Of a stretch of 64,000 bases of DNA, positions 51,891 through 64,000 are shown in pieces (the first letter of the stretch is position 1; each line of letters begins with the position of its first letter). The notes beneath the pieces were generated by a model. That model saw only the letters and a program-made list of their open reading frames with translations, had not been told where the DNA came from and searched no databases. The translations under genes were made by a program, and so were the position numbers. Location: the NCBI GenBank assembly GCA_014607495.2, contig CP053153.1, positions 3,968,001 through 4,032,000 on the forward strand, in the 5' to 3' direction. This stretch comes from Carposina sasakii. Lineage: Eukaryota; Arthropoda; Insecta; Lepidoptera; Carposinidae.

Positions 51891-54779
51891 ATATCATTTG
51901 CCGTTAATTTTCTATCCATTGTGTGGCGAACATAGTACAATTTTTTCTTTGGTCTTGACATATTATTATGTTAGATACATGTTTTTGTCTAATAGGAGAG
52001 AATGGAGGCTCCATTTTTGCACGTCAGTTAAGTCACGTAATGCATTCCGAACGCTATTGATACGAGAAACGATATTAGGTACATTATCTAAGAACATAAT
52101 ATCGATTCGATCAAGAAACTGATACTTTTTCTCGCGCAGAATCACTACATTTTTTACAGTTAGCTAGGCAAACATTTGACCGCCATTGTGGCTGATGTTA
52201 AGCAAGATGCGGACTAAGGTGGTACATGTTTGCCTAGAAAGTGCCTATTTACTCTACACATTAGGTATGTGGGAAGAATCAATCACTTTGAGACACATTT
52301 ACCTATAAAAAAATTGTGTGAGAGAAAAGAAGTACCCTATTATTATTCCGGAAAAGTAGTATCGTTGATAGTTTCTCACAGCATAATCAAAGTATCTCTA
52401 TGTGCATATAATTACCAACGTCTGTGGTTAACTCACTGAATGGTAATTGGATTCCCTTGCTCTCCGGTTATCAACGCCATCTGCCTAGTAAATAATTAAA
52501 TACACCGTTTCGTCATTTGCTATACGTTTCAGTCAGGAAGTCCTGTGACTGGCGACACTGTCTTTTTGTAACTCCAACACTGTTTAACATATTATATATA
52601 GTTCGGTTAAAATCCGTGGGACTTTGTTATTGGAACAGGCGCTAAGACGCTTACGCTTCGTCGCTTTTATGACAGCATTGATGGAGGTAAAGACCATTAG
52701 ATACAGACTGTGGCATAGACGTAGGTACTGAATTGAAACTAAAGGATGTATTCTAATGCTAGCTCCCCATGGTGCATGATATTGCGGACGGACGCGGACG
52801 AGTATTGATCGACAGTGGTAATGCTGACATGTCCGTGACGTTTTTCAAAAAGATGAAGTATACTCGTCGGTCGTGCGTGATAATTCCACGCACCGTGGAA
52901 ATCCAGCATAAAACACAAATTTAACAACAAATCATTAAGCCGCGTATTATTTTGATATGCACGTACTTTTACTTAGGTTTACTTTACATATGTTAAGTTG
53001 GTAAAACGAGTTTTTTTTTGCCTTGTGTCTCTTATCATACTCGTAGTTAAACAGGAGCATATTGCTCATTTTACCCATAGATTTAGGATTTTACCACACA
53101 CTACGTTAAACCATACATTATAATTTTATTCAATTTTATTCATATTCATTGCAATTCATTTTGGTATCTGCGGACATTTAAAACGAAGGGAAGATGGGCA
53201 CATAGAGCATGGATGCCAATAATATAGATGGTTATAGAAAAAGGCTTACCTAACAATATAAAAAGGACCTTTTACATATTGCGACGACCTCAAATTGATG
53301 AAAAGAGGGCTGTAAGAAAATAACTTATCTTACTGAAGAAAATCTACTTACAAACGTACGCTATCTCGAACAAGACAAAAAGGCGAAATCTTCATACAGC
53401 GTGTAATAGAAGTCACCTATGTTAAGCGGCACGCTTCGAAAATAGCCTGCTATAGAGAACCCATCTACAGTAACTCGAAATCACATGTTTATTTTTCTAG
53501 TAGATATTATGGACTCCATGATTCCTTATAAACTCAAGAATGTTAATACAATTAAAATATTCAAATTTTGTAGATAGCTTATTTATTTACTACCTCTTAT
53601 TTAGAGTACCCAGGCTTATTTAATAGTAGTTCATTTAACATAACCCTTTTGTTACACCCTGTGTAGTATATGTAGGAACCGTAGGATTGTAGTAGGTAGG
53701 TACATATCTTGTCTGTGTTAGGGACTGAAAAATTTTGTAGAAACTTTTTCTATACTTCACATTGGGGCTCTGTAATTACTTAGGTACTGAAAACATATTA
53801 TAATTCACTTTTCGTATACGCAATAAAAAATCACAAAATTTTCACTTCACAAAAATATGATATTTTTCTCGGTAGCGCGTAGGTATTTGTTTCTCTTATT
53901 TGACGAAATTTCCATTTCACGCTCCAAAGTCTTTCATAAGGAATTATGTAAATGTTACGTAATGAAATAATATTTACGTAATGAATTACGTAAATATTAG
54001 CCAAAATTAATTTGTACAATTTGGATTTACTGAAGTATGTAAATAGAAAGAGAGAGAATCATAAATATAGAATTTTCGAAATATTTATGTTTGTGTCTTT
54101 ATTGTTACATATTTTGAATATTGAATTGTAGGTATATGTATTATATCCACTATAATAACTAAAATTCAACTTTTTAATTATAATGATGAAGCCGATTTTT
54201 AAAAATTATTTTTGGCATTCTACCTAATCCATGATACATATAACAGGAATCAGTTCACCACTCATTTAAGCCAGGCAGGATCGACAGAGGCGACCAGAAA
54301 AATGCAAATAGCATTGAAAATTCCGGGGGACATAACAACCAACTATAAAGTATTAAAAACTAATTGAAATAACAGAATAATTGTAATAACATACACTTAT
54401 GTGTTATACTGTTTACAATATCATTCTTACTAAGCAAATTTTACTTGGATTAAAAATATATATGAATGAATGAAACCCCAATGCTAATTACCATTCATAA
54501 CGCAGTTCTCTGATCCAATATTAATATTCAGCCGGAGATTTGATTTATCGTGGTTGAGATTCTGAAACTATCTTATTGGAATAACAAGACGAATTGTTAT
54601 CCTGTTTTCGTTGATGACTGAGGGTAGCAAACAAAGGTTTATTAAGTTGGAATTAATGAAGCGATATCTTAAACAGAAATTTCCATTTTAAACCTGAAAT
54701 CATTAATCGTTGACCCAAACTTCAATCATACTCGACCACTGGAAAATAAATATTATATACCTATAGATATAAAAACTAG

Positions 54780-54910
54780 CAAACTCTGGCCAGATGGACC
54801 GATGACTTGAAGTGAGCTGAACTGGACGACGAAAACGGGAGATCTAGCCCAGTGGCGTGCCATACTGGACGCCTACGTCTAGCAGTGGACTGCAATACAG
54901 GCTGACATAT
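54780..54910 (+). mobile_element. RTE LINE C-terminus, decayed
   Basis: It reads ARWTDDLK then stop, and after a frameshift AYV, stop, QWTAIQA. This is the WxDDL...AYVQQWTA ending of RTE ORFs with several lesions. Confidence 0.7.
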
Positions 54911-55138
54911 GCATATAATTACATAAAAACAAAGTAACTGTCTCTACACTAGTGCCCTCAAAAGTAGGTAAAATATTAAAAATATGTCTATAGTAATTAC
55001 AGACAAACGGACACTAAAGGTACGAACCTAGAGAGGACTATCTGTATAAGCTATAACTATAGCATTGCAATATGATATTGCAATCTGGGCGTAGCTGTCT
55101 GAGCTGCCACCATTTGCAGTGTGTCAGCCAAACCTATA

Positions 55139-55495
55139 CAGGGTGATTTTTGGTCGTTAACGTACTCGTCATCACGATAATTTTTCTCCATGGAAGCATA
55201 CCTGGGAAGTGTCTGGTTTCCAAAATATTAAGGGTCCAAAGTTGAGTAAATAGACTGCGTTTTTCTGCATAAATGCACATTGACGCGCGTAAGAGATTTT
55301 TTCACGAGAAATAATTAATATCTATCTATGAAAAAACTAGCATATACACTGGACACTATAAATTTCTCCGAAGATCAAGAAATAAAAAAGAAATCAAAAA
55401 AATTTACATCGTTTCCCAGCATTTATTTGGCATAAACTCACTTTATGTATAGAGTACGTACCCTTCGTTAAGGGTGGCAACGAAAAAATACCCTG
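55139..55495. mobile_element. Mariner-type MITE, copy 1
   Basis: The ends CAGGGTGATTTTT and GAAAAAATACCCTG are inverted with 11 of 13 matching and are flanked by TA on both sides. The interior matches 56521-56879 closely, and its right part matches 1776-1848. It has no ORF. Confidence 0.7.
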
Positions 55496-56520
55496 TATAA
55501 GTTTATTTTATTTTAGCTGATAAAACCAAATTCCGGTTAACATATTTCTGAAAATGCATCAAAAATAATTTATATAAATTTTTCCAATTTTATCCTTTCC
55601 TAAATGGTTAAACTTATATCTAGGTACATAAATTTTCATGTAAACATCTTATAAGCTGCTGCTTCAGCCAGCCTTGTAGTGTAGAAAACAATAAGGTATA
55701 GTTACAATTTTACAAACAATCAGTTGAAATTAAGATATATAAAACATGAGGTCTACAAAGGAATACAATTGTATGTGTACTTCCTTATTTACATCTCAAA
55801 TGTAAGGTAAATACCTCACAAAAGCTGTTTTCTTGTTAAAGACGTACTCGCGTAACAAAGGTCGACATAGAAAACTCTATTGTAGTCATTCATTATTAAA
55901 CTTCGTAGCTTTGAACGAGATAAGCTCTGTTTTCAGTTCTGTTCCTGAAGCTATATACAAAGAAATTCTTTTTAGAGAATATTGGTTTAGAGTACTTGTG
56001 CAAAACATTCCTCCCGTCATACCTGAATAGAAGGAGTTACATTCCTAAAAGTTTTCCTTTTTCAGATTTTTGTTAAATTATTTTCATCGTGGACTGTCTA
56101 CTATGCCATCTTTTCTCTATGGTCTAGCCGATTGGGACTTCATGGCTGATATCCTTCGTGGTCCTATAGTTCTCTAGATACCCCAAGTTAAGGAACACAA
56201 CAATATATTTAATGTATCGTGAATAACTTTTCTATGATATTGCAAGCGTGGCTGTAAATTATGAACTTAGCTATATAGAGTAAATTAATTTTATGATGCA
56301 GTTATTAGTGTCGACTAAACACGACACTTCCGGACAGGCGGCCATAAATATGTCAGGGCAGGCTCGAGATACGCCTCGGATTAATTAGGGTGAGAGCCAT
56401 AAGGGTTGTATGACACACCACCCTCGTACCAGGCGTGTCATTATGGTGTACCGTCGTCTTGTGTTCGGTTAACGTTATTTTTCAAGATGACGTAATTTTT
56501 TATAGTTTTCTTTACCTATA

Positions 56521-56879
56521 CAGGTGATTTTTGGTCGTCAACGTTCCCGAAAACTACGGAATCTCCTCATCATCACGATCATTTTTCTCCATGGAAGCAT
56601 ACCTGGGAAGTGTCTGGTTCCCAAGATATTAGGGTCCAAATTTCAGTAAATAGACTGCGTTTTTCTGCATAAATGCACATAGACGCGCGTAGCAAGATTT
56701 TTTTACGAGAAATAATTAATATCTGTCAATAAAAAAAACTAGCATAAACACTGGACACCATTAATTTTGGCCCGATCAAGTAATTTAAATAAATTTTCAA
56801 AAAAAAATTACATCGTTTCCCAGCATTTTTTTTGGCATAAACTTACTTTCGTTAAGGGTGGCAACGAAAAAACATCCTG
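56521..56879. mobile_element. Mariner-type MITE, copy 2
   Basis: This is the same element as 55139-55495 in the same orientation, about 1.4 kb away, with TA flanks. It starts CAGGTGATTTTTGGTCGT and ends ACATCCTG. Small indels (for example the loss of TTTATGTATAGAG near 56848) show the copies diverged after separate insertion or an old duplication. Confidence 0.7.
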
Positions 56880-58558
56880 TATATTTAAGAAATATACAAC
56901 ATTGAAGTCAAGACAGTTCAATAGAATACTTCAGCTGCATCTACTGCTAATTCAGGGGCGTTTTCTCAGACCTAGTAACTTGTCACTGATCTTAAAGATC
57001 TGACCCCGTTTTGCTAAACGTGCCTGTGGGATCGCCCCCGTGATTCTACAGTCATGGCAAACCCATTTCGGGAACACAGCCGTGTGTACCTAATATGTAT
57101 ATATGTCAAGTAATAAACAGAAATAGATAACATTTTACACAAAGAAACATTGGAAAAGGTTACAGTTCCGTACCCGTAAATCCTGGAAGCAAGGAATCAG
57201 CAAATACGTGAAATGTCGGCGACTCGTTATCCCGACACGCGCCACACCCTCTTTTAATTCAAATCTCAGCGGGATCCAGCTCAATCATCATTGCTATAAA
57301 TTGTCGGTTTTACTTCTGCTCTTATAAGTATTTTTCTGCGAATATTGCGTTATTTTTACAAGCACAATACTGAAAAGATATGGAGTTTGAGATATCTAAG
57401 GTTCGCATAACTGAATCTGAATCTGATAGAAAATTGACAAGAAGTAGGCATAGTTTCAAAGAGTTGACTTATCTCTGATACAGAATATTAAACGTACGTA
57501 TACTGCAAATAATTACTTTAATATTTATATTATACTTTAATATTTAATCATTGTTAACTACTGTTCCGATTTACTCTGAAAAGCGCCTCTTACTACGGGA
57601 GGAATAATATGCGAAGTAGTAAAAAGAGCGTGTACAATTTGTATACCTAGTTTTTTGCCAAACTATTTGAGATAATGAGCGTAATTTTAACGTACTTATA
57701 TACCTTATGCAAATAAGTGCAAAGAATCCTAACCTAAATAATTTACATCTCAACTCATCCCTCGTAAACGTCCTAGGAAACCACGGTTAATAAACCATTA
57801 TATTCAAAATGGATGTAGCCTTTTTAAAATCATTTCCATAACAATATACCTCTATCATAAAGAGCTGCATTATGCATGTTATATTCCAGTATAATCGTGT
57901 ACCTCATTTTTATAATACGTTAGGTAAATGGGTTAGCATTAATCTCACTAAAGATGAATAGAGCCGCGACAACCTCATCGCAGTGCATTTTAACGACATT
58001 TTATAACAGGGAGCACGGTATAATGGCACATAGCGTTAGAACGGTCATTAATACTCGTAGGAACATAGTACAACACTTTTGTACCATAGGCTGCATTCTC
58101 GGAAATATTTACATAACGTAAATACTTCGATGTACTTACGTAACACGCTAGTATTGGAAATCTGAACTTCTCTGGATTGGAAATCTATTGATTTTTTAAT
58201 TCAACAGTTTCAAAAAAACATGAATTTCCAGATTTAATAAGAGCTAGGTTAATCCCTGTACCATATGATCAACTGAAAGTCGTGCTATAATTTTCTTTAA
58301 ACGATGTACCTATTGAGAAGAACCCTGGACATTATGTCGTGGTGATTATGTAGCTCGCTCAAATGACGTGAGGTTACACGAACCAAAGCTGGTTAAATAA
58401 AATTCTTCATAGTTATCTCTATGTTAGTTTTGTCACATACTTGTACAAAGCTTCAATGGTTTATTTTAGAGCCAATATAATTAGACAACTCTAGCACCGT
58501 AGTTTGTGTATACATATAAAACAAGTAGAGCACCCGAAACCGGCAGCATGTATGAAGA

Positions 58559-58872
58559 ATTTAATGAATGTGGATGAGGTGGAAGAGGTATGTTTGGAAC
58601 GTACTAAATGGAGATCTGTAGTCTATGCCTACCCCTATGGGATATAGACGTGAGGTTATGTATGTACGTATGTAAACAAAAACAGTAGAGGGACAAGAGA
58701 GTCTTGGTGTTTTGTAGGCGATGGGTTGACCACCTGTGACTACTAACCGAACTTGTACATCTCAACTATACCCTCAAAATTGGTCAGAAGTGGCACCATG
58801 TTGTTCTATCGGCCCTTGGTACTCTGCCTAGCCTGTAAAGGATAAAGGCGTGATTATATGTATGTATGTAAA
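58559..58872 (+). repeat. LINE C-terminal scrap plus dispersed repeat, copy 2
   Basis: 58564-58632 reads MNVDEVEEVCLERTKWRSVV, then YAYPYGI and stop, which looks like a LINE ORF end followed by a TATGTA tail. 58682-58872 is the same repeat as 15268-15455. Confidence 0.6.
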
Positions 58873-59986
58873 CAAGTAGACTCTTAATGTAATAGATGCC
58901 TCTTTATGGAAGATATAAGATCTTAGAACCATTAATGACCCATTATCTATCAGTACTAACCATTAGGAATAAACTAATGGATGCCAATCGTGTTACTAAT
59001 ATGAACGTAGAGTACATTAAGCTGACCGTCACGTAAAGTGGTTTGATGCTCCATTAAAATGTGTTTCGACAACTTTTCGCTAGATCCGATTGCCAAATGA
59101 TAAGTAATAGGAATCGAGAACTTATGTGGAAATATTTGCGAATTTTATTCCTAGTGTAACAATAAATTAATGAAGCGAAAGACTCGCGAGCGGGCGAGTG
59201 TCGACCGTAGCTGCGTAGTCGCTCATAGTTCGTAGCAACGTTCGTAGCAGTGCTACGGATCCGTTGCGCCTGCGCCGCCCCGCCACTACACTGTGTTTAC
59301 TTCACATGTAGGTACTTTTATGTATTTTTTTTTTCTTACGTAAAAAAAAAAGCTTGAACTCTATCAAACTAATCAACCACTTATTTGGTTCAAAGATAGT
59401 TCTAGATATCCTGTGCGCAATAGGGATGTTGACAGTTATTTTATTTAAATTTATATCGAAAGATCATAAAATGAAAGAAACATTTGCGAAAGAAAAACTT
59501 TGCTAAACATGTGTCAAGTCAAAAGTAAATAAACCGTACAAAAAGCTTGTATATTGTGTGTTACAAAAGGAATAAGAAATGATATGAATATAGTAGGTTA
59601 GTAGTATATAAATAGCTATAGCAAAAAACCTCTGTCGACATACTTAATCTTATTCATTATGATGTTAAAATTGATATTCAATTTTTTAATATTAATGTAT
59701 ATTTCCCGCCCACATCAAGGTTAGGTTGGTATGATAAATAATCTCAAGATAAACATTTACACACACACTCTGGTTTTCAACTAAATTAATTAAAAGTTTA
59801 TTGTATAAGGTCGGTGTACATTAGAGTATTACTGTAACAAAACATAGAGCGACGAACCGAGCATTCGGGATTAAAGTAATTTCTCATCATGCAATGGTTG
59901 CAAAGTCCATAAAATCACTGAATATTTCTTTTAGGACATAGACCAAAGTCATGACCATGACCTCAAGGAAAGGTTAGTCAAAACTC

Positions 59987-60340
59987 TAAAGCCTGCAATA
60001 AATGTTGGCCCAGCCTAGCCGAGGGAACGCTAGAGGTGAGGCATAAATATTGGTATAGGTATATGGATTAGGTATTTTTAAATACTAGTCGATACCTAAT
60101 ACAATAGTATTCTAATGATATTGTATTTTTTGCTAAATAATAAAATTGAAACTTATAGTCTAAGCGTATTAAACTTATAGCATAAGTCTAATGAGATGAT
60201 ATTTTATGCGATACCTAATACGTTGTATTAGGTACCGACTAGTATTGAAAAATACCTAATCCAAATACCTATTCCAATATTTATGTCTCACGTCTAGCGT
60301 TCACTCGGCTAGGGTGGGCCAACATGTATTGCAGGCTTAA
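59987..60340. mobile_element. Fold-back MITE, Harbinger-like (TAA target duplication)
   Basis: The element (59990-60337) has inverted ends built on AGCCTGCAATA and continuing for about 110 bp (GCCCAGCCTAGCCGAG / CTCGGCTAGGGTGGGC; GGTATTTTTAAATACTAGTCG and its complement). The flanks are TAA on both sides, as for PIF/Harbinger. The short unique core has no ORF. Confidence 0.7.
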
Positions 60341-60944
60341 AGACTAAAGCGTCTAAGTGCCAAAGCGTGCTAAAATGAGACAGCATGGTTGATGTTCTTG
60401 GTCATCTAAAAATCATAAAAAATGCTTTGTCTTGACTGACTGACGGATCAACGCACAGTCTACACTGCTAATCGTAGAAAACTGAAATACAACCTAGAAG
60501 GAATTTTTTCTTCATATGAGGCTTACCTTACTACGAGTAATTACGAGTATAGATAGACGGGAACGGGCAAAACGGGAAATTTAAAGTTTACGCGAACAAA
60601 GTCGTGGGCGTCCCCTAGTATTACATAAGCGTCCGTTATAAACCTTTATATGGTTCTTATAAGATCTAGTCTGCACACCAATGAACACCTATTTACGACT
60701 CTTATAAAGGTCGCATAAAAGCATCTATTCTCGGAAGTACGAAAGTACAGCCGCAACAGACCCGCGCCTTTTGTACTATTGTTGGTGGAAGGAAATCTTT
60801 TGTCAATTGACTCATTTGAAAGGGATTGGGACATTTTTGTATAGAATCTGGTATACGGCGTGAAAATCTCGAAAAAGACGATTTACCTGTAAGTGGCCAT
60901 AAATCTAAGGTATAATCGATAGAAATGGTGTACCTAATTAATAC

Positions 60945-61060
60945 TTAAACTTTATTGCACACAAATTAAAAATATACAAATAAATTACACAGATACGAGT
61001 ACATGAGAAATGTACAGTGGCGTGCTTATCTCTTCAAGAGATTAATGGTACAAATATGAT
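60945..61060 (-). mobile_element. LINE 3' tail, reverse orientation
   Basis: The minus strand contains TTTGTGTGCAATAAAGTTTA. Upstream is AATCTCTTGAAGAGATAAGC, a small hairpin. It is related in style to 23709-23870. Confidence 0.5.
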
Positions 61061-61079
61061 TGTCCTTTCGAAAGTATAT

Positions 61080-61217
61080 ATTATGTTGCTAGGTAAATGG
61101 CTTCATAGGATAGCGGCGCCGTCATATAGCGGCCACGTGAGCAAAGATTATGTTGCTAGGTAAAGCTATGGCTTCATAGGATAGCGGCGCCGTCATATAG
61201 CGGCCACGTGAGCAAAG
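61080..61217 (+). repeat. Recent 67/71-bp tandem duplication
   Basis: 61080-61146 and 61147-61217 are identical apart from a 4-base insertion (GCTA) in the second unit. The unit includes ATAGCGGCGCCGTCATATAG and CGGCCACGTGAGC, with an E-box-like CACGTG. Confidence 0.85.
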
Positions 61218-62149
61218 ATGGTTTAGTGTAGGTCCCCACACGTTACACTTTACCTATTTTTTCTTTAATATTTATAATATTATGTATAATATGCTACCTC
61301 TCTTTGATATACGCCCTCTACAACACTGTTCTGACATGTTTTTAAGACCCAAGATGATAAATTGTTCAGGGTCTATGGACCAGCCACGCCTTCGGTCAGT
61401 AAAGGAAAGCCGACCTATTTTAAGAGTTAGTAGAGATGAAACTCTGAGAAAATTCGACGGACTGAGGATACTTTTAACTTTGATTTATAATCGATCACTT
61501 ATATCAAAGATTAGAACAAATTTAAAGTTTAATTAAAGTCTTGTCTAAATCAAAATTATACTTAGTTAAATTTAAATTCCTATTTCGATATGGTACAGGT
61601 GTAACACATTTTTATTTTTCTAGATTATTATGAAGAATTCCTAAATAAATCAGGAATGTACATACAATCTTGAAAAAAAAAACGTGATTTCGAGTCTCCA
61701 ATTTTGTAAATAGGTTTACATAGCATAGCATTTCGTTCAACATACCCATTTTGTTATATCCTGTAGATACAGTCGAGAAACTTATAATTACGTGCCAGTG
61801 AGTCAGTGATCATTGATGCATCTAATTTGAATAAGCCGTGGAGCAAAGTGCAGGATTTTGGAGGTAAAAAGGATTTCGCTAACCCCAGGCTTGAAATGTA
61901 GGTCACAGAGCACTGCCGATAGGATTATGGTCCTTTCTACGTCAGAAGACACCTGATATAGGCGCCACTGTCTATGTATTTTGAACACTGGAACAAACAT
62001 TTTCATATAGTTCACTAGAAGTCCGCAAGACCTAATTGCGAAAAGGATAAAGCCACTTCCACTTTGACCAATATGGTGGTATGCTTGTTCCAATGATTTT
62101 ATAATACCTCAAGAACAGCAAACATCCTAGATACGACAGAAATTTATTC

Positions 62150-62410
62150 ATTATCATCATCATCAGCCTATTGCAGTCCACTGCTGGACGTAGGCCTCCC
62201 CAGGGCACTCCACAAGACTGCCATGGGGGGTATTTACCCAGTCACTACGCTGGGCAGGCGGATTGGTGACCGCAGTTTGTATTTTGGACTATGTTGTCAA
62301 CACGAGAAGCGCTGCTGCCCACCTCCCGGAAACCCAATCGCCTCGTACGATACCCACGGGCAGACATGGGATGGTACGAATTCTACTCTGCCGGCACCAC
62401 GCGGCCTATT
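62150..62410 (-). mobile_element. SINE-like element with RTE-type tail, reverse orientation
   Basis: Read on the minus strand it starts CGCGTGGTGCCGGCAGAGTA and ends with EAYVQQWTAIG and stop, followed by (ATG)n. It is the cleanest of the three copies. Confidence 0.8.
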
Positions 62411-62446
62411 TAAGAAATTTATTACTTAAATAAATTTATAATTTAA

Positions 62447-62655
62447 GTGTTTTGGAGGCGATGGACTGACTGACCACCTGTCACTACTAACCGAACTTGT
62501 ACATCTCATTGAGGTCCTCTACTGACTATAGTTACTATAAAGGGTATAGTTACTATACCCTCAAAATTTATCAAAATTGGCACCACGAGGTTCTATCAAT
62601 TCTTGGTGCTCTGCCTACCCCGTAAGGGATAAAGGCGTGATTATATGTAGGTATG
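62447..62655 (+). repeat. Dispersed repeat ending GTGATTATATGTAGGTATGTA, copy 3
   Basis: It matches 15268-15455 with an internal duplication around ACTATACCCTC. Confidence 0.7.
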
Positions 62656-62920
62656 TAACTTAAAAATTTCTATATAGTTTGTTAGTATTTTTAACCACAA
62701 ATCACGTCAAAGATTCCAAAAGTCAGTGCCTACGTAAGTCAGCCGTCTAGCAACTTGCACCGCATTTTACAGTAAAACTTGTGAAATAGCATTTTACTGG
62801 AATTCAAGAAAGTTATTTGTTGCAAACTGCGCCGACATTCTAGATATTTCTGAATGTTTTCCAGTTTTGTCGAATAGTCCGGAAATTTGAAATTAACTTC
62901 AAAATAATGACATTATGGTT

Positions 62921-63058
62921 GATTCCGGCAGTCACACTTAAACCTAAACGTAAAATTAGTCCTACCTGTCCTTTTCTCTCTCAGCCATCTATGTTAAGAA
63001 CGCAGAGAGATAGACCTGACTAAGATTAGGTTTAGGTTTAAGTGTGACTGCCGGAATC
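62921..63058. mobile_element. Short MITE with 41-bp inverted ends
   Basis: Arms 62921-62961 and 63018-63058 are inverted copies with 3 mismatches, starting GATTCCGGCAGTCACACTTA. The loop is 56 bases. No clear target duplication was found. Confidence 0.75.
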
Positions 63059-64000
63059 GACTCTATTATCTGTATAACAATAAGTACCTACTTATATGTA
63101 TAAGTATCTTGTTCAATGGTCATGTTTGGCACCATATAAAATCTGGCAAACATATAAAAAGTAAGAAATCACTTTTTTATCAGCATCTTTGTTATTCATG
63201 AAAGTTGTCTAAAGCCTTATTCAAAGCCCCTTAGAATCGTGCCTTATTGTGTTTTATGCTGACATAAACCCATCTCAATGCCTGAATAGCGATTTATTGC
63301 CCTTTTGAACAGAAACAGTAAAATGTCCTTAAAAGGAAAAACCTAAAGCGATTGTTAACCATTATTTATGTACAAATAAAAGGCTTGATAATGCAAGCGA
63401 CAAATCAATTATATTAGGCCTATTTACCGAAGTACGGTTGACTTAGAGAAAATGGTTATGATTTTAGGAACATTAATGTTATTAAGCCATTCAAATTGAC
63501 TAAATTCACGAATGTAGCTTGAATGGGTTTTTTTAGAGTGAGGGACACGCTAATCTATTTTTAATTATTACCGAAAAAAGTAGACAATTTATCACTTTTC
63601 ACAGTAATACCACTGAACGTATAGTAAATGAAATTTGTCATACGCGTAGCGGGACATATAAGCATGTATACAAATCCTGAGTATTTTTTTTTTTGCAGTA
63701 TACCTGGGATGTACAGAGTGTAACAAAAAGGGTACATACCTATTCCCACTCGGGTGAAGAATTTTTTCCATTTTCTTTATTAATAATTTTATAATATATA
63801 ATATCTTGACTAAGATAAATTTATTAAAAAAAAACACTTCTCCATTAATATAATCCGTTAGGATATGGTTGATCGTTTCATCTTTAAACATTGTGCTGAG
63901 GGATTCAGCTTTGTTTGCCGAGATTTGGCTAGTGTATAGCTATCGGGATGAAGAATAACGTTGCCAATATGTAATTTAGAAAAGAGATGGTAAAATTCGT

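Larger units (their letters stand above)
48391..64000. other. Region downstream of the receptor
   Basis: This is AT-rich with the mobile fragments listed. 59165-59295 is a CpG-rich stretch with repeated CGTAGC/TCGTAGCA motifs; a partly similar motif set occurs at 15005-15065. It might be a repeat or a promoter. No supported gene. Confidence 0.5.

Noticed and set aside
61080..61217. CRISPR-like direct repeats
   Set aside because: There are only two abutting units without spacers, in a eukaryotic sequence. It is a plain tandem duplication.
61803..62093. 96-codon minus-strand ORF
   Set aside because: It has no recognisable family, neighbours or start context. It borders repeats and may be a decayed element, but this cannot be supported.

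Overview
The window looks like a gene-poor piece of a lepidopteran (moth or butterfly) nuclear genome. The reasons are an AT-rich background, GT-AG introns, no bacterial gene order, and many short dispersed repeats of the kind that fill lepidopteran genomes: tRNA-headed SINEs, RTE-type LINE tails ending in AYVQQWTAI plus a stop, (AAT)n LINE tails, and fold-back MITEs. The assignment rests on repeat style and protein resemblance, not on a species marker.

One host gene can be assembled completely. It is a 10-exon, plus-strand, rhodopsin-like orphan G-protein-coupled receptor with CDS spanning 27745-47564 and a predicted product of 491 aa. All splice junctions are GT-AG and all phases agree. It has seven membrane segments, the paired extracellular cysteines and an NPxxY-like motif (NPLLF), but no DRY arginine. 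Its 5' leader carries several short upstream ORFs. After its TGA stop the same frame stays open for 74 more codons. These contain four 7-residue Gly/Ala/Tyr repeats and end in a PDZ-ligand-like T-H-L, so this is a stop-codon readthrough (or alternative-splice) candidate.

A young, apparently intact BEL/Pao LTR retrotransposon (29254-35250, antisense to the receptor) sits in the receptor's second intron. Its LTRs differ by one substitution and one 7-bp insertion. It has a CTTAC target duplication, a tRNA-Tyr primer-binding site and one uninterrupted 1735-codon gag-pol ORF.

The rest is older mobile DNA. 4511-5008 is a broken Helitron N-terminus. 5390-6690 is the 3' part of a Jockey-like LINE with a hairpin-rich tail. 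18300-18650 is a Penelope-like or retrozyme-like element containing what reads as a complete type I hammerhead ribozyme, and its terminal stem covaries with a related copy at 51700-51850. There are MITEs of hAT, mariner, Harbinger and unclassified types, and many SINE and LINE fragments. No second host gene could be supported in 1-27474 or 48400-64000.
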